Shown piece after piece: positions 56,852 to 64,000 of a stretch of 64,000 nt of DNA (position 1 is its first letter; each line of letters opens with the position of its first letter). A program made the position numbers and the translations under genes. The stretch covers positions 3,286,001-3,350,000 of the forward strand of contig NZ_CP019343.1 of assembly GCF_002117105.1 (NCBI RefSeq). Direction: 5' to 3'. The notes under the pieces are model-generated. The model was given only the letters and a program-made list of their open reading frames with translations, had not been told where the DNA came from and ran no database searches. This stretch comes from Oceanicoccus sagamiensis (GTDB taxonomy: Bacteria > Pseudomonadota > Gammaproteobacteria > Pseudomonadales > Dasaniaceae).

Positions 56852-58720
56852 ATGAATTTATTTAACTTGTCGATTAAGCGTCGTCTGTTATTACTGGCTG
56901 CTATTGCTGTGGTTGGCTTGATTTTTGTGGGTGTTATGGTTGCAAGTGGCATGGCCAATTTGCAGCACTTACAGAGCAGTGATACCCAGCTGAGTAATAT
57001 TAACAGCGGCATGTTGACATTGCGCCGGCATGAAAAGGACTTTTTGGCCCGTAAAGATGATAAATATGTGGAGCGTTTTAATAACGCATTAAAGCAAAAT
57101 CTGGCGGATGTGAAGGCGCTCTCTACCGAGCTGGATATCGCCGGGCTTGACCACACAGACCTTGATAAGATGGGCGGGCACTTAACGGAGTATGGTAGCC
57201 GTTTTAATACGGTGGTTGAGTTGCAACGTGAGATTGGCTATGACCCCAAATCCGGTCTCTATGGCGCACTGCGATCGACCGTACATTCAGTCGAAGAAAA
57301 ACTATCTGATGCTCCCGAATTAAAAGCCTCGATGTTAATGCTACGCCGCCATGAAAAAGATTTTATGTTGCGCCGGGATACCAAATATTTAGCTCGATTT
57401 AACAACGAGGTTGAGAATTTTACTGCACTAAGTTCTGCCTTTATGGGTGCCGATGAAAGCGATGCGATTAATCGCTCAATCAATAGCTATGCCAGTCAGT
57501 TTAAATCACTGGTGAGTGCAGAGAAAAATATCGGTCTGGGTCCAAACTCCGGAGCACTGGGAGAATTGAGAGCCACCGTGCATGAAGCAGAAAAACTGTT
57601 TAAGGGCTTAAAGTCGCAATTAAATACCACGATTGCCGCATCAACCAAAAGCAATCAGCAATTTTTAATTGGCGCTATTGCTATTGTCGGTTTGGTGATT
57701 ACTGTTTTGGCTCTGTTAGTCGCTTTCTCCATTTTCAAACCGTTGGAAACCTTTACCGAAGAAATCACCAATATTATCACCGATAAAGATTTGTCGGTGC
57801 GTCTCACTGTCAGCGGCAATGATGAGATCACTGCGGTGGCTACTGCCTTTAATAGTTTGCTGGAAGCCCTGCATGAAATGATCGGCAAGATAAACGATGC
57901 TTCAATGATGGTGGCCAGCTCGGCTGAAGAAATGTCGATGGTAACGCTGGAAGTCAAGCAGTCATCAGATACCCAAACCAGTGAAGTCCAACATGCCGCC
58001 GTAGCGGTGAATGAAATGAGTGCCACCGCCCATGAAATTGCCCGCAATGCGTCATCCGCTGCTGACAGTGTTAGCGAAGTCGATGTACAGTTAAAAGAAG
58101 GGGTTGAGGTTTCGCAGGAAGCCAGAGAGGAAATTGAACAGTTGACCCATGAAGTGCAAGATGCGGCCAATGCGATTAAAGAGCTGGAGAAAAACAGTGA
58201 AAATATTGGTCAGGTGTTAGATGCGATTCAAAATGTGGCCGAGCAAACCAATCTGTTAGCCTTAAATGCTGCCATTGAGGCGGCCCGTGCGGGAGAGCAG
58301 GGTAGGGGCTTTGCCGTGGTAGCTGATGAGGTTAGGACTCTGGCACAGCGCACCCAGGAATCGACTGAGACGATTCGTAAAACGATTACTGAGTTCCAGC
58401 AAGGCACCAATCAGGTGGTAGCTACGGTTAGTAACTCTAATCAGCGTGCTGAATCAGGTATTGCCAAAGTGACGCGCTCTTCAGAGATATTAACCGATAT
58501 CTCGACGATGGTTAGCCAGATTAATGATATGAATATTCAAATTGCTGCGGCGGCAGAAGAGCAAGGTGCCACAGCGGAAGAAATAAGTAGCAACGTCACC
58601 CGGGTATCTGATTTATCGGAAGGCACTAAGGCTCAAACCGAGCAGACTTCGGAGGCCAGTGCCGAGTTGGCTCAGCTGGGAGCCTCGCTGCGGGATATGG
58701 TAAAAGCCTTTAAGTTGTAA
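56852..58720 (+). CDS. Methyl-accepting chemotaxis protein with HBM sensor
   Basis: A 622-residue chemoreceptor. Helix 1 lies at about 11-32; a periplasmic helical-bimodular (HBM) sensor domain follows with two copies of the signature LRRHEKDF (about residues 54 and 164), then membrane helix 2 (about 270-292) and HAMP. The cytoplasmic signalling hairpin is highly conserved: [20 protein letters not shown] and [23 protein letters not shown] receptors such as McpS of Pseudomonas bind small organic acids. ATG 56852 is chosen; a TTG four codons upstream is possible. There is no chemotaxis gene next to it. A strong terminator follows. Confidence 0.94.
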   Translation: MNLFNLSIKRRLLLLAAIAVVGLIFVGVMVASGMANLQHLQSSDTQLSNINSGMLTLRRHEKDFLARKDDKYVERFNNALKQNLADVKALSTELDIAGLDHTDLDKMGGHLTEYGSRFNTVVELQREIGYDPKSGLYGALRSTVHSVEEKLSDAPELKASMLMLRRHEKDFMLRRDTKYLARFNNEVENFTALSSAFMGADESDAINRSINSYASQFKSLVSAEKNIGLGPNSGALGELRATVHEAEKLFKGLKSQLNTTIAASTKSNQQFLIGAIAIVGLVITVLALLVAFSIFKPLETFTEEITNIITDKDLSVRLTVSGNDEITAVATAFNSLLEALHEMIGKINDASMMVASSAEEMSMVTLEVKQSSDTQTSEVQHAAVAVNEMSATAHEIARNASSAADSVSEVDVQLKEGVEVSQEAREEIEQLTHEVQDAANAIKELEKNSENIGQVLDAIQNVAEQTNLLALNAAIEAARAGEQGRGFAVVADEVRTLAQRTQESTETIRKTITEFQQGTNQVVATVSNSNQRAESGIAKVTRSSEILTDISTMVSQINDMNIQIAAAAEEQGATAEEISSNVTRVSDLSEGTKAQTEQTSEASAELAQLGASLRDMVKAFKL

Positions 58721-58760
58721 AGCCGAAATTGTGATATCAGCGCACTGTATAACGGAAAAA

Positions 58761-58784
58761 GGCCAACACTAGTTGGCCTTTTTT
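58761..58784 (+). terminator. Rho-independent terminator after the chemoreceptor gene
   Basis: GGCCAAC (58761-58767) pairs with GTTGGCC (58772-58778) around ACTA, followed by T6. A5 before the stem makes it usable from the minus strand for the cold-shock gene as well. Confidence 0.92.
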
Positions 58785-58805
58785 ATAGTCGCTGGCAGAC
58801 GTTGC

Positions 58806-59015
58806 TTATACCTTGCACACTTCTTCAGCCTGAAAACCTTTTGGCCCTTCTGATAGAGCAAATTCTACTTGCTGGCCTTCATCCAATGTCTTATAACCTT
58901 CGCCAGTAATTGAGCGAAAGTGAACAAAAACATCGTCGCCTTGCTCCTGAGTGATAAACCCAAAGCCTTTAGCGTTGTTAAACCATTTTACCGTCCCGGT
59001 TACACGATCTGACAT
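58806..59015 (-). CDS. Cold-shock protein, CspA family
   Basis: A 69-residue OB-fold RNA chaperone. RNP1 is [16 protein letters not shown]2 is [10 protein letters not shown], and the C-terminal strand has [20 protein letters not shown]. The ATG at 59015 after AAGAGGA gives the usual 68-70 residues; the frame runs nine codons further upstream. Its leader (59016-59120) is long for so small a gene, as in other cold-inducible csp genes, which could allow temperature-dependent translation. Confidence 0.95.
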   Translation of the reverse strand: MSDRVTGTVKWFNNAKGFGFITQEQGDDVFVHFRSITGEGYKTLDEGQQVEFALSEGPKGFQAEEVCKV

Positions 59016-59313
59016 TAAATTAATCCTCTTTGCAGTATTCAATTTTTATTGTTAGTTGCTAATAACAGTACTGCTATTGTTCTGCGACAATATTGCGCCG
59101 TACTGATGTTGGGGCAAGCTTTGTAAACGAAAAGCGTGTCCCGAGGGAAAGCAGGCAGTTATACTACCTTCTATAAGCAAACAGGGCGGTTGCTAGCAAG
59201 CGAGTACGCTGGCTTAACAAACCCGGTTTGAATATTCTTTGGCTATTGGGTATTAAAAGAAAAACGGCCTTATTGGGGTTTGGGTCGAGTTGTTTTCTTT
59301 GTCAGCCATAGCC

Positions 59314-59358
59314 TGTTGTTATTGTTGTTATTGTTGTTATTGTTGCTACTGTTGACGA
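59314..59358. repeat. 9-base tandem repeat
   Basis: The unit TGTTGTTAT occurs three times perfectly and once imperfectly (TGTTGCTAC) plus a half unit, in the 538-base gap (59016-59553) between the cold-shock gene and the end of valS. I see no gene in this gap; a weak open frame at 59389-59577 overlaps valS and has no protein character. Confidence 0.85.
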
Positions 59359-59553
59359 CTACTGTTTACAACATGACTTAAATCACTTGTGCTAATCAGT
59401 CTGGATTTAATTATTGTTATTAGTCTATTAATCAACTGCAAAAAACTTGAGTCAAATAGTACCGCCAGACAATCAGACTTGTCTAGCTATTTGCTGAAAA
59501 ACTTTCCCGTAAGCCTTGCGAGACAGTTGTCTAGCAAAGCTTGGGAAGAACAA

Positions 59554-62331
59554 TTAAAGCGCATTGATCTGCTCTAACTGCTGTTGTAACTTATCCAGAG
59601 ATTGCTGCTGGGCCGCTTGTTTTTCTTTCTCTTTATTGACGACATCTGCGGGTGCTTTATCGACAAACTTGGGGTTGCTCAACTTGCCGGTGATGCGGTC
59701 CAGATCCTTCTGCAATTTTTCAATCTCTTTGCCGAGACGAGCTGTTTCCGCAGCTTTATCAATCAGCCCGGCCATCGGTACCAAAATTTCCATTTGCTCG
59801 ACCAGCGATGTAGCGGACATAGGCGCTTGATCACCGTCGGCTAGCCAGGTGATCGTTTCCAATTTGGCCAGAGTCATGAGGAACTGGCGGTTTTCTTCTA
59901 ATCTTCTCTGGTCTTCATCGTTACCATTGTTGATTAAAATGGGAATGGCTTTGGCGGGGGAGATATTCATCTCACCGCGAATATTACGCACGCCTTCAAT
60001 CACGCCTTTGACCCATTCAATATCGGCTTCTGCCTGAGGGTCAACATAGTTTTCGTTTAGCTCAGGGTAGGGTTGCAACATCACAGTGGCGTCATCGCCG
60101 CTGTTGGTTTTACCTGCCAAGGGTGCAACACGCTGCCAGATTTCTTCAGTGATAAATGGCATAAAAGGGTGCAACAGGCGCAGCGTGGTTTCTAATACTC
60201 TGATTAATGTGCGGCGTGTGCCTTTTTTCAGTGCCGCAGAGGCATTGTCGTCCCATAGCACGGGTTTAGACAGCTCAAGGTACCAATCACAGTACTCGTT
60301 CCAGATAAACTCGTAGAGCGCCTGTGAGGCCAAATCAAAGCGGTATTGTGCAATCGCTTCCGCTACTTCCTGCTCGGTACGTTGTAAGCGGGAAATAATC
60401 CAGCGATCAGCCAGTGTGACTTCGTGATCGCTGCTGCCATCCTGACCACAATCCTGATCTTCAGTATTCATCAGCACATAGCGGGCGGCGTTCCAGATTT
60501 TATTACAAAAGTTGCGGTAGCCTTCAATACGGCCCATATCAAACTTAATATCGCGGCCGGTAGAAGCCAACGAGTAGTAGGTAAAACGCAGGGCATCGGT
60601 ACCATAAGCGGCAATACCTTCAGGAAACTGCTTGCGCGTTGATTTTTCAACTTTTTTGGCCAGTTGCGGTTGCATCATGCCGCTGGTGCGTTTGCTAACC
60701 AGTTGTTCAAGGTCGATACCATCAATCAGATCGATGGGGTCTAACACGTTACCTTTGGACTTGGACATTTTCTGCCCTTCGGCATCCCTGACCAAACCGT
60801 GAACATAAACCTGCTTAAAGGGCACTTCTTCTTTAAAGTGCAGTGTCATCATAATCATTCTGGCGACCCAGAAGAAAATAATATCAAAGCCGGTCACTAA
60901 CACATTGGTTGGGTGGAAAGTGGCGAGTTCTTTGGTGTCTTCTGGCCAGCCCAGAGTGGAGAATGTCCACAGTGCGGAAGAAAACCAGGTATCCAGTACA
61001 TCATCATCCTGACGCAGAGTTTGATCGCCCAGGCCATGTTTGGCCCGCACTTCTGCTTCATTGCGGCCCACATAGACTTTACCGTCTTCGTCATACCAGG
61101 CTGGGATACGGTGGCCCCACCACAGTTGCCGTGAAATACACCAATCCTGAATATCCCGCATCCAGGAGAAGTAGATATTTTCATACTGCTTGGGCACAAA
61201 TTCGATATCGCCATTTTCAACTGCGGCAATGGCTGGTTTAGCCAGTGTCTTGGCATCGACATACCATTGATCTGTCAGATAAGGCTCGATAACAACACCC
61301 GAGCGATCACCGCGGGGTACTTTGAGTTTATGGTCATCAATTTTGTCCAGCAGCCCCTGAGCGTCTAAATCCGCTACCACTTGTTTGCGGCAATCAAAAC
61401 GGTCCATGCCCTGATAGGCTTCGGGAACGTTTTTATTCATGGCGGCATTGTCGGTCAGGACGTTAATCATCGGCAGGTTGTGGCGCTTACCCATTTCGTA
61501 GTCATTGAAGTCATGGGCGGGGGTGATTTTGACGCAGCCGGTGCCAAATTCCATATCGACATAGTCATCGGCGATAATGGGAATTTCACGGTCTGTTAAG
61601 GGCAGTTTGATCATTTTGCCGATCAGGCCCTGATAACGCTCATCATTGGGGTTAACCGCTACAGCGGAGTCGCCCAACATGGTTTCGGGGCGTGTGGTTG
61701 CGACGGTTAATTGGCCAGAGCCGTCAGCTAGTGGGTAATGCAGGTGCCAGAGGAAGCCATTCTCTTCTTCGGAGATGACTTCAAGATCTGAGACGGCGGT
61801 ATGCAGTACCGGGTCCCAGTTAACCAGCCGGGTGCCACGGTAAATCAGGTCTTCTTCATAGAGGCGCACAAACACTTCCTGTACGGCGTTAGACAGGCCT
61901 TCGTCCATGGTGAAGCGTTCCCGTGACCAATCCGCTGAGGCGGCCATACGGCGCAGCTGCTGGGTGATATTGCCGCCGCTTTCTTCCTTCCACTCCCAAA
62001 CTTTCTCAATAAACTTATCCCGGCCCAGTTCTTTGCGTTTGATGCCCTGTGCTTCCAGTTGGCGTTCTACCACCATTTGGGTGGCAATACCGGCATGGTC
62101 GGTGCCTACCTGCCAGAGGGTGTTGTTGCCTTTCATCCGGTTGTAACGGATTAACACATCCATAATGGTTTCTTGAAAACCATGCCCCATATGCAGGCTG
62201 CCGGTGACATTCGGCGGCGGGATCATAATGCAGTAGGGCTCACCTTCACCGCTGGGGGCAAAATAGCCTTTTTGTTCCCAGTTTTGGTACCACTTGGTTT
62301 CGATATCAGAGGGTTGGAATGTTTTATCCAT
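59554..62331 (-). CDS. valS: Valyl-tRNA synthetase
   Basis: ValS charges tRNA-Val and edits threonine. The 925-residue class I enzyme has the HIGH motif as [15 protein letters not shown] and KMSKS as [14 protein letters not shown]. The CP1 editing domain is inserted between them ([19 protein letters not shown]), followed by the anticodon-binding domain and the C-terminal coiled coil ([20 protein letters not shown]). The length is typical. It follows the holC region on the same strand, as in Pseudomonas, with a repeat element between. Confidence 0.98.
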   Translation of the reverse strand: MDKTFQPSDIETKWYQNWEQKGYFAPSGEGEPYCIMIPPPNVTGSLHMGHGFQETIMDVLIRYNRMKGNNTLWQVGTDHAGIATQMVVERQLEAQGIKRKELGRDKFIEKVWEWKEESGGNITQQLRRMAASADWSRERFTMDEGLSNAVQEVFVRLYEEDLIYRGTRLVNWDPVLHTAVSDLEVISEEENGFLWHLHYPLADGSGQLTVATTRPETMLGDSAVAVNPNDERYQGLIGKMIKLPLTDREIPIIADDYVDMEFGTGCVKITPAHDFNDYEMGKRHNLPMINVLTDNAAMNKNVPEAYQGMDRFDCRKQVVADLDAQGLLDKIDDHKLKVPRGDRSGVVIEPYLTDQWYVDAKTLAKPAIAAVENGDIEFVPKQYENIYFSWMRDIQDWCISRQLWWGHRIPAWYDEDGKVYVGRNEAEVRAKHGLGDQTLRQDDDVLDTWFSSALWTFSTLGWPEDTKELATFHPTNVLVTGFDIIFFWVARMIMMTLHFKEEVPFKQVYVHGLVRDAEGQKMSKSKGNVLDPIDLIDGIDLEQLVSKRTSGMMQPQLAKKVEKSTRKQFPEGIAAYGTDALRFTYYSLASTGRDIKFDMGRIEGYRNFCNKIWNAARYVLMNTEDQDCGQDGSSDHEVTLADRWIISRLQRTEQEVAEAIAQYRFDLASQALYEFIWNEYCDWYLELSKPVLWDDNASAALKKGTRRTLIRVLETTLRLLHPFMPFITEEIWQRVAPLAGKTNSGDDATVMLQPYPELNENYVDPQAEADIEWVKGVIEGVRNIRGEMNISPAKAIPILINNGNDEDQRRLEENRQFLMTLAKLETITWLADGDQAPMSATSLVEQMEILVPMAGLIDKAAETARLGKEIEKLQKDLDRITGKLSNPKFVDKAPADVVNKEKEKQAAQQQSLDKLQQQLEQINAL

Positions 62332-62514
62332 CAGTGTCGGGCTTCTTCGTATAAAAAGGGGACGCTAGTATAAAGAGTTATCGCTAGTCAGAAAACCGCC
62401 AGAGGGTGGGAATACGCACTAAAGGGGGAATTAAGGTGGATATGGGGTGGAAGAAGTGGCTGAGTATTGGTGGCAGGATACGCTCAAGCCGCCACTCTTC
62501 AAGTTCTCGTCATC

Positions 62515-62584
62515 GTAGGGTGGATTACAATCCACCAAACCCAGCCATGGGCTGCTATAAACGGTGGATTATAATCCACCCTAC
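62515..62584. repeat. Paired-palindrome repeat, copy 4
   Basis: GGTGGATTACAATCCACC (one change) and GGTGGATTATAATCCACC, bounded by GTAG and CTAC over 70 bases, between the valS start and the end of the frameshifted gene. The rest of 62332-62612 shows no gene. Confidence 0.9.
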
Positions 62585-62612
62585 GGGCTGTAATTGTTAC
62601 TGGGTTCTGTAC

Positions 62613-63208
62613 TTATTCACTCAGATGCTTCTGTGCGAGGCTTTTAATAACGGCGGGGGAGCATTGTGACAAACGCTGGCGTAATTCATCCTCAATCGCG
62701 GGGATAAATTCATCAACGATCTCCTGTATCAGAAGATCTATATCCACCTCGTTAGAGGCTTCCTCAGTGTGAGCCGGTGCCGGGCCATTTCAAACTCGGC
62801 AAACATTTCTTCCTGTTCTTCCTCGTAGTCGGGGTCTTCAGGGTTTAGCGGCTCAGTGGTTGGTGCAGTGTTTTCTGTGTCATCGACAGTGCTGGTTTCC
62901 AATTTAAAGTCGGGGATGGTGATATTTGGGTTGAGTTGGTCCAGGTTTAAACTGCCGGCCAGGGTGGCCTCCTGGTTATGCTCAAGTCCGTCATCAAAGA
63001 TACGGTCGATATCCAGCAGGCCGGTGTCTGCGTCTGTTTGGCTGGCCTCAGTGTGCAGTTGGCTGTCGTCATTCACCACATCATCAAGGATGGGGATATC
63101 AATATCCAGATCGTCATCCAGCAAGCCTTTAATCGATTCCAGCTCGTCGAGTAAATCGCCTTTTGAGGTTTTTGCAGAGGATGACTGTGGGTCTTTGTTA
63201 CTACTCAT
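62613..63208 (-). pseudogene. Acidic protein between holC and valS, frameshifted near its 3' end
   Basis: The first frame (from ATG 63208) gives 156 residues of very acidic protein (LLDELESIKGLLDDDLDIDI, EEEQEEMFAEFEMA) that ends abruptly in a basic, unrelated tail at 62738. The continuation of the acidic protein is open in another frame through 62613: TEEASNEVDIDLLIQEIVDE, then FIPAIEDELRQRLSQCSPAV and a stop after KHLSE. Together they would make a protein of about 197 residues, as found at this place in related genomes. A one-base loss near 62785-62795 explains the break. Function unknown. Confidence 0.72.
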
Positions 63209-63263
63209 GTTGCGGTCCGGTACTGATGGCTACTGTTGATGGTCATGGATTAATAAGCATAGA

Positions 63264-63704
63264 TTATTGTCGCATATCGTGGTTTTCCAAAGGGTAACCC
63301 CGATCCCGGTAGAAACGGTAATGGCTGCGGGTGGCCTCGGTAACGGCGGGGGATTGCACCACAATTTCCGAGACCGTCTCAAAGCGACTAAAAAAATCAG
63401 GCACGGTCTGGGATAGATTGATCAGCAAGCCATTTAATTGCGCAGAAGAGCCCTGGCCCTGTTGATAACCGATATTGACCACCGGGTGAGCGCTGGCCTG
63501 TTCGGCTTCAAGTTGGTGTGGCATAAAACTGCTATTGCGCCAGGACCACATTAATTGATCGATAGCCTCAGCCTCGGCCTTGTCGCTGCTATGGATATAA
63601 ATGGAGTGGCCCATCTTAAAGGCTTTTTCAGCCAGGCGGCAGGCAAACAGCTGTCGCTGTTCGCTACTGTCTCCGGGCAAGATATAAAACTTGACCTTGG
63701 TCAT
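63264..63704 (-). CDS. holC: DNA polymerase III chi subunit
   Basis: HolC links the clamp loader to SSB during replication. The 146-residue protein has the family start KVKFYILPGDSSEQRQLFAC, the central HSIYIHSSDKAEAEAIDQLM and WRNSSFMPHQLEAEQASAHP, and NGLLINLSQTVPDFFSRFE. It sits six bases after pepA, the usual partner, and is followed by the acidic protein gene and valS, as in Pseudomonas. Confidence 0.95.
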   Translation of the reverse strand: MTKVKFYILPGDSSEQRQLFACRLAEKAFKMGHSIYIHSSDKAEAEAIDQLMWSWRNSSFMPHQLEAEQASAHPVVNIGYQQGQGSSAQLNGLLINLSQTVPDFFSRFETVSEIVVQSPAVTEATRSHYRFYRDRGYPLENHDMRQ

Positions 63705-63709
63705 CCGCC

Positions 63710-64000
<291 letters not shown>

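Noticed and set aside
59389-59577. A 62-residue open frame between the cold-shock gene and valS
   Set aside because: It overlaps the valS end, has no good ribosome site, and its sequence is AT-driven without domain character.

Overview
The window is a chromosomal segment of a gammaproteobacterium, most probably a marine relative of the Cellvibrionales/Spongiibacterales, inferred from gene order and protein style. Three blocks have the same order as in Pseudomonas-type genomes: rpoE(algU)-rseA-rseB-rseC-lepA-lepB-DUF4845-rnc-era-recO, cysM-relA-mazG, and pepA-holC-(acidic protein)-valS. Base composition looks close to 50% GC with AT-rich intergenic islands. I see no tRNA, rRNA, CRISPR array, insertion sequence or prophage.

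Layout. 1-5.6 kb: the end of lysS, then a leftward signalling block (hybrid histidine kinase, single-domain receiver, receiver-class III nucleotide cyclase) divergent from a Crp/Fnr regulator. 5.7-6.4 kb: a HicAB toxin-antitoxin locus with a well-formed promoter/operator and a frameshifted hicA. 6.4-12 kb: a SirB2-like protein, xseA, guaB-guaA (with a possible leader switch before guaB) and tadA. 12.3-18.7 kb: a giant DUF1631-GGDEF-EAL protein and a second hybrid kinase, divergent.

18.9-24.6 kb is the most distinctive region: a compact operon for the deazaflavin cofactor F420. It encodes an NpdG-like F420:NADP oxidoreductase, CofE, CofD and a 1060-residue protein fusing CofC, CofG and CofH. 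Overlapping start/stop codons tie the last three genes together. The set covers FO synthesis, guanylyl activation of the side-chain acid, its transfer to FO and glutamylation, with NpdG able to reduce the product from NADPH. No F420-dependent client enzyme is visible in the window.

25-32 kb: a lipoprotein, a truncated haemoglobin, ung, an HDOD protein, ygfZ, sdhE-ygfX and nadB. 32.6-41.4 kb: the envelope-stress sigma factor operon and the lepA-recO housekeeping run (no mucD between rseC and lepA). 41.5-45.5 kb: cysM, relA, mazG. 46-55 kb: adk, hemH, a histone H1/AlgP-like Lys-Ala-rich protein behind a very AT-rich leader, mobA, a DinG/YoaA-type helicase, tsaB and an M18 aminopeptidase. 55-59 kb: a membrane-tethered cold-shock-domain protein, a PP2C phosphatase, an HBM-type chemoreceptor and a classical cold-shock protein. 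59.5-64 kb: valS, a frameshifted acidic protein gene, holC and the end of pepA.

Four copies of a ~70-bp element made of two 18-bp palindromes (GGTGGATTATAATCCACC and variants) lie just downstream of gene ends. At two sites they sit inside a larger mosaic bounded by REP-like GTCATTCCCGC motifs.
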